Positions 23,353 to 34,971 of a stretch of 64,000 nucleotides of DNA are shown piece after piece. Positions within the stretch are counted from its first letter, which is position 1. Every line of letters begins with the position of its first letter. Source of the stretch: Sambucus nigra (Eukaryota > Streptophyta > Magnoliopsida > Dipsacales > Adoxaceae); NCBI GenBank assembly GCA_949130495.1, contig OX422222.1, positions 275,828,109-275,892,108 on the forward strand, written 5' to 3'. The position numbers were made by a program, and so were the translations under genes. The notes below the pieces were generated by a model, which worked only from the letters and a program-made list of their open reading frames with translations, had not been told where the DNA came from and ran no database searches.

Positions 23353-23865
23353 CATAATAATATAGTTTTCAAATTTTGCATAATTATGAACTAAAGTCTC
23401 ACGCTCAATAATAATCCACTAAATTCTTAATCATTTTAGTCCTAATCTCCCACATCATATTTATATATTGCCATACACTAGGCTCTTCCATAGCTGGAAT
23501 TTAACAAATATATAAGTATAACACGACTATAAAGAAAATAACTTTACCATTACTACTTAACACATTACAACAATTCTTACATTCACAACAAAGTTATGGC
23601 TCTCTATGAGCATATTACAAAATATTTTTTTCTTTCCAAAGATAATAATATAAGAGCCTCACTTGCTCAACATTACCTTTCGGGTCATTCCATACATATT
23701 ACGGTTATAGCACTACCCTCTCATAACTATCTCCCATACGATATTCCCAAAGCTTCATATAGAATAATCCTATTTACAAAGGAAAATAACTTACATCATT
23801 CATCTATAGTCCATCAATGGGTTCCCACACAAAGTCCCCTGGACTAAAATGACCTCGAATCTTCT
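23353..23865. other. E4 internal, unassigned
   Basis: Between the truncated LTR and the gag end. Its frames are short and it has no match to the E4 LTR that I can see. It may be pol-side internal sequence too decayed to recognise. Confidence 0.3.
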
Positions 23866-24755
23866 ATAAGGGTTTCACTTCCAAAAATTCCTCAAAACGT
23901 GGTCCTTTACCTCTTTTAGGACAATCTCTCTTTCTATGACCTATTTCTCTAAAAAAGAAACATCTACCCGCAAATCCTCTTTGACCATCTTAAGGAACAT
24001 AACGATGTCGCTACCCTCTATTGTCTGACTTATACCCACTGGCATTACTGGTATTCTCTTTACCAAACCTACTTGATGAACCCGAATCTCTAAAATTGGT
24101 ACCCTCTTGCGAACAAAGACGATATTCATGACACTATAACAGTGTCTCATTCACTACCTCAGTGAAAGTCACTAACGCTGGGTTCCCTAACAAAAGCTGG
24201 CGAATCGGACAATTTAAACCTCGCATAAACTTCGATATACGCTTATTTTCTATATTCACCTCCTTGGGGAATAAATTCGACAATCGAGTAAATTCTTCTT
24301 CGTACTCTGCCACATATTCTATTACCTTGAAAAACATCCATCAATTTCCTCCTCAATTCCTTCGGAATCGGGGAAGGAAAATACCTTCGGTCCAAGAGTT
24401 CCTAAAAGTCGATTATAGGCAATGTATCTCTCTGTTCTGATGTGGTGACAGACTCCCACCACTGGAGAGCTGCACCCTTCAACTTAAAGGTGGTTAGAAA
24501 TTTCTTCTACACCTCACTACATTCAATCATATAAAGGTGCCTTTGTATATTATCCGTCCATCGACTTGTAGCCATCGCATCAAATCCCCCCGAAAACTCT
24601 GGAGGATATCCCTTCCTAAAATCTTCCCACGCTCTTTCCCACAAAGACGGTCCTGAATGGGTTTGGGTTGCTTGAATTGCAGGTTGAGGCGCCATCGCAG
24701 AAATGGCAGCAGTTACTGCTTGTGCCACAATACTGGCAACTTCATCTGTAGTCAT
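23866..24755 (-). pseudogene. E4 gag, chromovirus type, broken
   Basis: It starts at 24755 with 'MTTDEVASIVAQAVTAAIS', then 'FRKGYPPEFSGGFDAMATSR' and 'WTDNIQRHLYMI', the typical capsid start 'F.K..PP.F.G..D...A..W'. After a stop at about 24507 come 'LKGAALQWWESV' and 'RRYFPSPIPKE'. A frameshift leads to 'EYEEEFTRLSNLFPKEVN' and 'KFMRGLNCPIRQLLLG' (24337-24134), the usual 'EY..RF..LS...P' and 'F..GL...I' motifs. Near 23925-23885 a knuckle reads 'CFFFREIGHRKRDCPKRG', with one cysteine replaced by phenylalanine. Gag coats the RNA. Two or more stops and a frameshift make it non-functional, and no protease follows. Confidence 0.7.
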
Positions 24756-24999
24756 AGTCCTTTAAGGCAATTGGGGTTCCACACTCACAGCCCCTTTATT
24801 TGCCCTGCCTGAACGAATTCTTTTCGGTAGCATTTGAAACAAGAGAAATTGTATCAAAACGCCTTTCAATTGTTTTCTCATCACTGAAAAAAATATGGAC
24901 GTAGGAACACAAGATTCCTAATAATAGGGCTCTACTTCATGAACGCTTACGGAAGATCGCAGTAAACCCACACAGATCCTAAAGACACTAGAACCTGAT

Positions 25000-25011
25000 G
25001 CTCTGATGCCA
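25000..25011 (-). other. E4 primer-binding site (tRNA-iMet type)
   Basis: On the reverse strand TGGCATCAGAGC, one base different from TGGTATCAGAGC, two bases after the LTR end. Confidence 0.75.
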
Positions 25012-25927
25012 CCTGTGACACCCTGCTCAAAATAATAACGGGTGGCCAGCGCTATACTAAAATATTCAGGAATCTCAAGTGTATCATTCTCAGCATCTAC
25101 TGGCGATTCTAAAATAAACACGACTAACTACCCAATACTACAAAAAGAGGGTATAAAAAAAATTAACATTTTATTTATCTCTTTAAACAAAACCATGCAA
25201 CAACATAACCAACCACATAACAACTAATATGATAAAGAACACGCACATGTTATATAAAAGAGAATAATAGTGTATAATAAAATCTACAAAATGAATTACC
25301 CGAATATGCTGTCGGGTCACAAACAATCAATAATCTGAGAAGAAAGATGTAAAAGTGCTACACTATAACACTTGGTTATAAACCCGACATACAAACTGAC
25401 TCGTAATCTAGATACACAAAGATAGTAACGGACTATATCAAAAAGCCACAACAGTCCTCTACTGCCATAGCTCCCCGAATAAACTGGATGGATATCATCA
25501 AAGGCGTCCTTACGGAGGAATACCTAAAATAATACAATACATATACAAGGCAAGGGAAAAAAATATAAACAAGGCTAGAGCCCGAGGTGTGAAAACATTT
25601 TATAGCAAGTGCATTAAAATTCATAATAATTATAAATGCATTATGACATGATTAAAGTGGAGTCGCACTCTCCATAACATTTATCTCACCCCTTATCTAA
25701 AGCGCGCATCTTAACGTATGCATATGATCTCTAAATAATTGCCCAAATCTATCTAGGGGCAAAGTAATCTAACTTACTCCCAATTTTTATATTCAATTAA
25801 AATCCATCTAAATTATCTCTCAACTTCAAATATTACCACTCTCATCTATTCGCCCTCTTTCTAAACATATAAAATATACATAAACATTCTCTTTTACTTG
25901 AAGTTCTCATATTCTAGTTATTGACAT

Positions 25928-25969
<42 letters not shown>

Positions 25970-26012
25970 TTATTAACATCTAGGTGCTAAGGAATAAACT
26001 TCTCCCAATTCT

Positions 26013-26441
26013 CAATACTGCACTGCATTTTGTGCGTGGGACGTCTCGCAAGCGAAATCCAAAAAAGGGTCCCTCTCGATACACTACTCCTTAGCAGTAT
26101 TGATTATCAAGATTCATTATTCCCTCAATCCATGATGCGTATAACCCATATTCTTTTATACTATAAATGATTAATTAATTATTCTCAATTCTCAACAGTG
26201 CACGGCGTTTTGTGCGTGGGACGTCTCGCAAGCAAAATCCAAATAAGGAACCCCCTCGATACACTACTCCTTGCACAGTCGGTCGTCGAGATATACTAAT
26301 ATCTAAATATGAGCACTAAGGACTAACTTCTCCTCACTCCCAACATTGCACTTCGTTTCATGCATGGGACGTCTCGCAAGAGAAATCCAAACAAGGAACC
26401 CCCCCCCCCCCCCCCGATACACTACTCATTAGCAATGTTGG
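26013..26441. repeat. Three repeats with hairpin-forming ends
   Basis: Units at 26013-26102, 26193-26281 and 26341-26441 share 'gtgcgtgggacgtctcgcaa' and 'cgatacactactcc'. The outer arms are inverted repeats: 26013-26021 with 26094-26102 (9/9), 26193-26201 with 26273-26281 (7/9), 26341-26349 with 26433-26441 (9/9). The arm sequences differ between units but still pair. Confidence 0.75.
26399..26416 (+). repeat. Poly-C run (18)
   Basis: Expansion of a 5-C run present in the second repeat unit (26251-26255). Its length may be an assembly-sensitive figure. Confidence 0.7.
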
Positions 26442-26991
26442 TCGTTGAGGTCCACAATGCCCTCGATACCCAAAGTACTATACATATACTCATATAATTA
26501 ACTACTCTTCATTTTCTCATAATTGATTCATCACAATTTAAGTTCGGATAAAATCTTTCGGAATGAGATAAGCAATCTTCGTATGTCTGTTTACTCTAGA
26601 GACAAATATGATATCACATAATCATATACAATTAATATACTATTCACACAAGTATAATAATAACCATCCCAACGAGCTATAACTCGAGGATGCAGATTCT
26701 CAATGCTATCATCTTCTAGGAATTACTCACTTTATCCCAGGTTACCATATATCGGACTATTATCACACCGCCATGGTAAAATAATAAATCAAAACGTACG
26801 GGAAGCGGTCATAGTTCCTCCCCGGTAATGAGACGAATTCAAACATACCCACCACGTCTCACCCCTAACAAAAACAATCACACAATAATAAATGGACGCT
26901 ACGACCTTGGGACTATAGGCACCCCGCTCATCAAGACAGAGCCTCACCCACATCGCGCAACTTCCCATGATAGCATAGAGAGGGTATGCTT

Positions 26992-27009
26992 CACACACAC
27001 ACACACACA

Positions 27010-27097
<88 letters not shown>
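26992..27097. repeat. (AC)n-(AT)n compound microsatellite
   Basis: An AC tract (about 26992-27010) followed by an AT tract of about 42 units (27014-27097), inside the E4 LTR. The open frames crossing it are artefacts. Confidence 0.9.
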
Positions 27098-27099
<2 letters not shown>

Positions 27100-27844
27100 A
27101 CAAGATATACATACATCACCACATCTTATAAATGTATAACATCACACAAGGTATATATATATATCTCATTATTTGCACACTCTTATTACGCTCCTAGGCG
27201 TGAATAAAATAATATCCTTTATTAGTATATTTTACTCTCGATATACTATTCGTCAACAACTCACATAACTTTCCCACTTAGTATACACTATACTATTTCT
27301 CACTTGAAATTCACACATCACTTCTATTTATATGAATCTTCACCCAATTCTATTTACGTTGAGTATATTCTCTATATCCTAATGCACCTCGATCAACGTT
27401 TATCATTTATATGAAACATCTCCCAATTCAATTTACGTTAAGGATATTTTCTATATCTGTATGCACATCAATCAGCATCTATTATTCTCAATCCGTAATA
27501 TGGTACAATCAATCATATGAACCTTTAAAGTTATCCCATTTGTGATTTAATTCTAAAATCCATTATCACTAAGAACATGCTAACTCTCTCTTATAAATCC
27601 ATAATTATCTCCACACAGAATTCTCAATGATAGTGGGCTTTCCCACTTTATCGATACGATACTTTCTAATCGGTATTCTTTCGAATTAAGTCAATATGAC
27701 TCTAATAATTTCTCATAAGGGAAACTCCCTAAAAGTCTCCAAAACACACTTTTCATAACTCCTATAGAAGTTCCCAATCGACAAACTCAAACGAAACGGG
27801 ATGAAACTCACCCTAGAAAAACATCCCAAAACTGCCCTGTTTCC

Positions 27845-28050
27845 GAATCAATTTGGCCCATCCGAATCGATTCGGCCCCAACAACGAATCGATTCGGCCC
27901 TTCCGGATCGATTCGACCCAAAGGGACCTGTAAGTCTGCTACCTACCAAATCGATTCTCAAGGGGAGAATCAATTCGTTCCTAAGGACTTGTATGTTCTG
28001 CAACAAGCCGAATTGATTCGGATGGGGTGAATCGATTCGATATGTTCAGC
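27845..28050. repeat. Cluster of ATCGATT palindromes
   Basis: At least six copies or variants of (C)GAATCGATTCG, a 12-nt palindrome, about 25-60 bp apart in the U3 part of the E4 LTR. Possible regulatory array; function unknown. Confidence 0.65.
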
Positions 28051-28784
28051 AAGCTACGAAATGGTTTGATTTCCTCGAAACCCAAAATTTCCAAAAAATC
28101 ATTTTAATCATCTTCTAACCCCTTTATCTTCAACCAAAACATATAAATAACATTAAAATTCATTGTATAACGCATCCCAACTATTTTATAACCTCAAATC
28201 CATATATACACACATCAAATCTAAGATTTTACCCAAAATCTAGGTTTTAACATTTTATCCCAAAATTCACAATTTTTATCCACCAATCATGAAATAAATG
28301 ATACACAACAATTATTTAGCAAGTTTAATCACTTGCCTCAAATTCGTAGAGTCTGAATCTTCCTCGAGATCACGCAATGGCCGGAAATCCCACTTTTCTC
28401 CTCTTTCTCTTCTTCTTTTCTTCTTCCCTTTCTTTCTCTTTTTCTCTAAGGAGATTTCTATCTCCCGTAGGCTTTTTAAGCCTTATCTCCAAAATACACA
28501 ACTTTTAATGATAATACACACTTTAAATGACTCGATCACTTTAATTCGAGCAAAAACAAACTTAAAATATTTTTGAACCCAAATAAGCCCCAAGTACAGT
28601 CATTTCGACTATGTCAACCCTTCCGGAAACAACCGCACCCTTAGAATCATCATTTGAATCACTTTCTAACATCTTTAAATTTTGACCTCAATGCCAATTT
28701 AATCATTCTCCATTTAAATTAATATTTATTTCTCCCAAAAATAAATAAATTATTGTTCTAAAAATCTCGGGGTATTACATCACC

Positions 28785-29888
28785 ATATATGGATGAACAT
28801 TTAAGATGCCCGGATCACCAACTCATTCCATTCTTCCACATGACTTTTTCGTAGTGTTTTGAGACATGATGTTGTTTCAATAGAGTTCTTAATAATGTGT
28901 AAATTCATTACGCTGATCTTTGATGACTACTTTCTACATGTTTGATTCTTTGTCACCTTTATTGCACACGTGCACAAACTTGTTTGAATATTGTGCTTAC
29001 TTGTCAATTATCGAATACGACGTTCTCATCTCATTTTTTCTTTATAACGAACCAAATGTAAAAAGAGATAAAGTATTGCATGTAAGAACCATTTCCAGGT
29101 TTATCTTTATTTTACCGAAAAATATCGTTATATTTTAAGCAATGGAAAGGAGCTACAAAACATCAAAATCTTCTTTGCGTTAGAATCCGTCATTTGCATA
29201 AAAATCCTAAAAATATTAGAGGCACGTAAAAGCAGAAGTGCCAAGACAATTTTTGATTCATTGATGCTTTCTACATATTAACGTTAATTTCTTCAAAAAT
29301 ATTTGGGTATTTATCATTATATTTGAGAAATTTTTAGGGAGTTAAAGTAAAAGATAAATGGGTTTGAACAATAAAAAATTCTCGAAAAATATTATATAGT
29401 TTGGCGTTATTGGTGTAAGAATCATTTATGTTCATAACATTTTGATTAAGTTGAGTCAATTTCAATTAAGTTCACCTCTTTTACATCTAAGGTAGACTTT
29501 GAGAACTTTCGTTATAAGTGTCTCAAAACTTCTTTCTTGATTAACCTATGGAAAATGATCAAACCCCAACCTTCCACATTCATGATTTAGATATTCTAGT
29601 GTCGTTTCATAGTGTGTTGCATTTTTACATTTTATATATTTTTTTAAATGAAAAATTCTAAAAATAGTTGGTGAAAATTTCCTTTTACGATTATCATTAC
29701 TTGTGATTACATGATCATTCTTGTGATGATATCCTATTTATTCATGTGATGCCTAGATTTCATATTTAGTTTTGACTCCTTTGTCTATTATACACAAAAA
29801 GGGGAGAACATATTGAGGGAGACTTTTATTTTTCATTTAATACTCTATGGGTCATGATATTTTGTTTGTCTCATGTGTGTAGAATTTA
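28785..29888. other. E2 internal, non-coding
   Basis: Continuation of E2 after E4. 'ttaatactctatgggtcatg' near 29840 resembles E1 at 34878 and E5 near 47180, which identifies it as the region behind gag in this family. No gene. Confidence 0.4.
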
Positions 29889-30526
29889 TGATAAGCACCC
29901 AAAAGTGTTTAAATAAATCTCCAAATATATATTTTTTAATTGTTAATTCTTAGTAAAATAGGTCTTATGCGCATATATGTTTATTTTATAGGTGAAATGC
30001 CTATTGCGGAGTTTAAAACATAAATCAGGCAAAATGCGGAACATATGAAGTCAAAGGAGCTAAAACCCAATCCCCATACTTATTACCCTGTCCCCTAACC
30101 GAGCCCAAACCTCCATAATCTTGTCCCGAGCCTCGTGCGTGTTTAGTTTGCATCTTTTAGATTTTTTTAGATTTTTATTTGTGTTGTTTATAATTTTTAT
30201 AATTTATTTTATATTTTATTTTGAGTCATGTATATTTTTAGGATTTATCTTTGCATATCCTTGTATATATTAGAGTCCGTATTGCGCATCAGCTATTTTT
30301 ATATTTTTGTGTACATATAATAGGTTTGTCTATTTTATTAGTTTTTTATTTTGTCTATTTTTAATTTTAATAGTTTAGTTTTATTATTTTAATTTTGTTT
30401 TGAATCTTTTATTAATAGGTGAAGATTTTTATTTCTAATTTTTATTTTTAGTAGATTTTATTTTTTGTTGAGTCTTAAATACTTAGATAATTTTATTTTT
30501 ATTTTTTAGGTACAAAATAAATACAC

Positions 30527-31642
30527 CAATGTTTTAAAAAGCGCGCTATTGCGAACGCAATAGCGCGCTATTGCTTTTTGCGGGCCAAAAACGCAACATT
30601 GCGTTCAATGTATTACGGGATGCTCAAAAAGCGTGCGCTATTTGGCGCTATTTTGCGCTATTGTGCGCTATTTTGCGCTATTGTACGCTGTTTTGCGCTA
30701 TTTGGCGCAACAGCAACGCTATTCATGTTTTTTTTTAGAAGTCTCAGATTAGTTAAGGTGGGGGGAAAAATGTTACTTTATTTCACGTACGGACTTTGTT
30801 TGGGTGAGGTATTCTTTGTTCCAAATCCTCAATTTACTTATTTACGAAGGTCTCAATGATGTTATTTGCTTAGTTTAAAAAGTTTAGCTTAAAAGGTTAC
30901 TTTTATTTAATATTTTCTATTCCAAACTCTCGGTTTACTTAAACGTTTACTTATTTGACATTTTTCAGTAAATAATGTTATTTATTATATAATTTCCAGT
31001 TTAAATGTTACTAATTTTTCAAATCTCAGTTCAAAATGTTTTTTTTAATAATTGTCAGTTTAAAATGCTACATGTGTCATAAATATATGTTTAAATTGTT
31101 ATTTATATTATAATTTTCAACTTTAAATGTTACTTATTTTTCAGATTTCTGTTTAAAATATTATTATTATTATTTTTATTTTTATACTTGTCAATTTAAA
31201 ATACTACTTGTTTTATAAATTTATGTTTAAAACATTATTATATTATAATTTTAAGTTTAAATTTTACTTATTTTACAAATTTCATATTTAAATTTTATTT
31301 ATTTTATTATTTTTAGCTCTGAATGTTACTTATTTTCAGAATTCTGTTTAAAATGTTATTATTGTTATTTTTTTAATTGTCAATTTAAAAAGTAACTCTA
31401 GAAAAAAATAAAAAAAATCCATTTCAAATAAAACTTTTTTTACCAATTTCAGTTTGAAATGTTACTTTCTTACAAATTTCATTTTAAAATGTTATTTATT
31501 TTTTTTATATATATTTATTTATAAGTTTTTTAACTAAAAAGCGGGAATGCATGAATTGCTTGCGCGATGCGCAACGCAATTAGCGCGACGCTACTTCCGA
31601 GCCAGAACGCGACACCCTGCGCGACCGCGATTTAAAACATTG
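30527..31642. mobile_element. Non-autonomous hAT-type DNA element
   Basis: 1116 bp. The ends CAATGTTTTAAA (30527) and TTTAAAACATTG (to 31642) are terminal inverted repeats beginning with the hAT-like CAnnG. The 8-bp TSD AAATACAC is perfect (30519-30526 and 31643-31650). No transposase frame. The subterminal zones are GCG-rich: a 13-bp palindrome (30541-30553/30556-30568), repeated GCGCTATT motifs (30650-30712) and GCGC-rich sequence at 31560-31630. The middle (about 30990-31510) is a degenerate TTTAAAATGTTA repeat. It would need a hAT transposase in trans. Confidence 0.85.
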
Positions 31643-31650
31643 AAATACAC

Positions 31651-32430
31651 ACACACACCCTACTCCAATACACTCACCCACACTAACCCGCCCCCACACA
31701 CACCAACCCTTTTATCATAGACCTTAACCACACCCACACCCAGTTATCTCACTTTACTCTCTCCTATCACCCCCCACCTCCATTAAATGAAATTGTCCAT
31801 CTCCTTCAAACCAATACTCCCAACTCACCACCTTATCCCTCAAATCATCCAATAAACCGTCAGAGACCATGAACCCATAACACGTCCACCACCGGCCTTA
31901 ACCTACAAAACCGGAACCAAAAACCACCTGGACGATCCACCATTTGAACCAACCTGGAAGCTCAACATTACCTCTATTTGTTTAACCCGATTCAATTTAC
32001 ACCCAAGCCCCATATCCAAACTCCGGCTTGCCTTGCCTCAATAGTACCAACTCCAGCCACTTGCCGGGAAACCCATACCCAAGTTATGCTACCACCACAC
32101 CTAAAATCAAATCGTGACTCACTTCTACCTAACCTTAAACCTAAAACCAGCGACCCATTCCATCTCAAAACCAGATCCACAACCAACACCAATCCATATA
32201 CCCATACCCATACCTACTTAAATCGACTACCCAAACTTATACCCATTAAGCCATTTGAACCCCCATAAGACAAATACCCAATTCTAGCCAAAAATAAAAG
32301 AAGGACCCCACATGTGCATTGACTTTCTTATTTTCCCAAAATACCTTCACACCCCCACTTCCCACATGTACATATATCACTTCCTTATTTACCATCACCC
32401 TTATTACACCAAATACCTATCCTACCCTTA
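31651..32430 (+). other. G-poor, CA-rich stretch
   Basis: Within the probable solo LTR. The + strand is strongly depleted of G and rich in CCACACC-like words. Its open frames follow from this bias and I call no gene. Confidence 0.5.
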
Positions 32431-33500
32431 ACACTTATATAATGTTCAAATTATTCCTTATATCCATTTGCCACATTATAAAAGAAAACCTAAGGCCATT
32501 TGAAGAATGTAATGTAGGGTTTTAGAAAAGAAAATAGAGAGAAATATTCTAGGGTTAGAAATAAATTGTAGTGTTAGGTAGTTATTTTATTATTTTATTT
32601 TCTTTTTTTAGATTCAATTTGAGTGTGAGATTTTCATTCATATTTTTATTCATCACTCAATTTTATTCAAAGACTGGAGTTTAATTGGATGCAAAGAAAT
32701 TTGGTTTGATTATTCTCTTCTAGACTCTAATATTTTAGTGCCTTTGACTATTTGTTTATCATTATTCAATCATGTTAGGCAAAAAAACCCTTTCAAGGGG
32801 TGGGATGAACCCTTAACTAATGTTATTTTAATTGATTAGTTTGTTTATTTGAAATTCCCTTTTAATATCAATTTTGATCCTTCACCTTTCAATTTACCCC
32901 TTGAGTGAGGGTAAATGATTTCGAGAGAAAATCAAATTCGAGATATAATATCCATTTTAGAATCGAACTAGGGATAGAGGTTTCTTAAGTATGGTACTAT
33001 TCCTTGAATTTCAACTCTAAGTTTTACTTTCTATGATTTATATGAACTTTGATGAATTGATCCTAGCGGGTGATTTATTAAAAGGAGTGTAAATCTATTT
33101 TCTAAAAGTTGTGGGGGCTTGAACTTAATATTCTAAAAGGTTAGCGTTAAAATTGCATTTTTGTAATTTCAATATTAACTTGGCAGATTTCAAATGAATA
33201 TTAATTAATTAATTAATTAGAATAACAAGAATATGTGGTCTAGTCCCATTCCTTAGTTCTCTCACAATTATTTACCTCGCTTTATCTCTAATTTTAGTGT
33301 TTGATTTTGTTCCTTTTTTTAGTCACTTAGTTACTTATCCTCATTGTCCCTTGAAAATTATTTTAAAAGAAAATTTAAAAAAAATAGTAATTAAAATCAT
33401 TAAAAGTGAATTGCATTTATCTTCTCATTTTAGCATGTGTCACTCTATAAAGTTGGATTGATACTCGTACTTACCACAATACAAGTTTTTTAACAATTTT

Positions 33501-33783
33501 TTGTAGGTAATTCAAGGGGTTTTGATTAGCCTGGATTTGAAGACAATGACATCCATACACAAAAGGCCTCTTCATCAATGTTTTACTTGGATCATGAACA
33601 TTTGGACCAACACAAGATGAAAACAAACCTAGCCAAAGGAAAGATCCAGTCCATTCAATGACTTGATAAAATTCCATTCCATTTTTCTTTAGTAATTTAG
33701 GAGGGTAGTTATTATTTTAAGTTGTTAGGATTCAATTTATCTTAGGTTTATGTTTTGTACTGGAATAGCCAAAGGGAGAGATT
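33501..33783. other. E2 internal end with polypurine tract
   Basis: No gene. The purine tract in 'ccaaagggagagatt' (33769-33783) immediately precedes the 3' LTR and is the likely plus-strand primer, as in E1 and E5. Confidence 0.6.
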
Positions 33784-34872
33784 TTTAAGAGCAACTTTTA
33801 TAATTGCTCTTGTTTTTATTTTTTATTTTGATATCTCCTATTACACAAACACAACACCTACACGACTTCTCGGTACTTGAATAAAATGTTGAAGACCTTT
33901 GAAGATTGGAACATTGGTTCCTCTCAACATGCGTTGAAGAAGTTGTGAGAATGAGTGGTAAAATTATTTTTAATTGTTTTTGGGGATTAAATATTTTTTG
34001 AGAGGTTATTTAATTAAAAAGGCATTTGAATTTTTTATAGAAAAAATTGCCAGATTTTTTACGTCTCGTTTGAACGAGAACAGGTGTTGTTCGAATGAGA
34101 TTGCACTTTGTTCGAACGAGTTTTGTTAACACTTAAAATTACTCCATTTTCCTTTGCTCTATATAATGTCATTCAAAGACTTCATTCAAAGTCGTTCAAA
34201 TAAGTATTGGATGTCGTTCAAACAACTTTCCATTTCGTTCGAACGACTTGGCGAGATTTTCTTCTTAAATAATATCTATCCCAAATCTTTTAAGTTTATC
34301 CTTTTTATCCAACCTTCTTGTATAAAGGCTGAACAAGATTAGACCTCTTGAGAACTCTTTTTAAAAAGACTATCACCCTTTTTGAGTTCTCCTTTTGTAA
34401 TGAAACACCTCCATATACATCTAAACCATTGGAATTATTGAGGATCACTTTACCACGTCAGAAAAAGGTTTCTTGTCTACATACCTCTGTAGAGAACTTT
34501 CTTTACTACTAATTGTGAACCTAGGGTTCACTGCTAAAGAAGAAGGAAGGTTGATCGGTGGGTACCGAGGGTAGACCGCTACCTATGAACGGCTCTAGGT
34601 CTAAGTCATATCTTTTGACATTTAGTGTATCTAAGTTTTGTAAGTCGATTGTTATTCAAAACTATTAACAGTGCTAATATAAAAGTTTTTGCCCTTTTTA
34701 GGGATTTTTTCCTCATATCATGTGCTATTTTCATGCTTGTCTTGTTAATTGAAAATTAAAATCAACTTGTATGCACACCATAATTAATTCAATATAAAAA
34801 TTTGTTAAAATTGAATTTGTGTGTGTGGCAATTAATTATACAAATCAACCCATTAGATCATGTGAACTCTCA
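33784..34872 (+). repeat. E2 3' LTR
   Basis: 1089 bp, similar to 19299-20400 along its whole length. It starts TT instead of TG and ends ACTCTCA, followed by TSD TTTTA. Confidence 0.8.
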
Positions 34873-34877
34873 TTTTA

Positions 34878-34925
34878 ACTCCATACGTCACATGAGATAT
34901 GTGAGATGTTCTCCTAACAATCTTG

Positions 34926-34971
<46 letters not shown>

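Larger units (their letters stand above)
22668..28779 (-). mobile_element. E4: Tekay/Del-like Ty3/gypsy element, internally deleted
   Basis: A perfect 5-bp TSD TCACC (22663-22667 and 28780-28784) flanks the element. The right (5') LTR 25014-28779 starts, on the reverse strand, with TGTAATACCCCGAGA and ends GTGTCACA; the primer site (25000-25011) and gag follow on the reverse strand. The left (3') LTR survives only as 22668-23352, so pol, the polypurine tract and most of the 3' LTR are gone. The long LTR (3766 bp), its TGTAATACCCCG start and the Gag type fit the Tekay/Del chromovirus group. It is nested inside E2. Confidence 0.85.
25014..28779 (-). repeat. E4 5' LTR, full length
   Basis: 3766 bp, no coding sequence. 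It contains AT microsatellites (25930-25966; 27014-27097 next to an AC tract), three hairpin-ended repeats (26013-26441), an 18-C run (26399-26416) and a cluster of ATCGATT palindromes (27845-28050). On the reverse strand the U3 start TGTAATACCCCG is at 28779. Confidence 0.85.
29889..33495 (+). repeat. Probable solo LTR of a gypsy element
   Basis: It begins TGATAAGCACCC and ends near 'gatactcgtacttaccac...aaca', both usual for Tat/Athila-type LTRs. Flanking 5-mers are ATTTA (29884-29888) and ATTTT (33496-33500), four of five alike. No primer site, gag or second LTR was found. It is interrupted by the hAT element 30527-31642; without it the LTR is about 2.5 kb. The right edge is uncertain by tens of bases. 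Confidence 0.4.
19299..34872 (+). mobile_element. E2: gag-only LTR retrotransposon, split by E4 and a solo LTR
   Basis: LTRs are at 19299-20400 and 33784-34872, similar throughout, ending ACTCTCA. The 5-bp TSD TTTTA is perfect (19294-19298 and 34873-34877). The primer site TGGTATCAGAGC follows the 5' LTR, and the purine tract in 'agccaaagggagagatt' precedes the 3' LTR. After removing E4 (22668-28779) and the solo LTR (29889-33495) the element is about 5.8 kb and codes only for Gag. It is nested in E1, 15 bp beyond the right TSD of E3. Confidence 0.85.

Noticed and set aside
26828..27207. Open frames of 103 and 73 codons with long IY repeats
   Set aside because: They translate the AT microsatellite inside the E4 LTR.
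30578..30859. 93-codon frame at the left end of the hAT element as a transposase piece
   Set aside because: Built on GCGCTATT repeats; no hAT dimerisation or catalytic motif.
31978..32268. Proline/threonine-rich 96-codon frame
   Set aside because: Explained by the G-poor, CCACACC-rich composition of an LTR; no start context and no homologous feature recognised.
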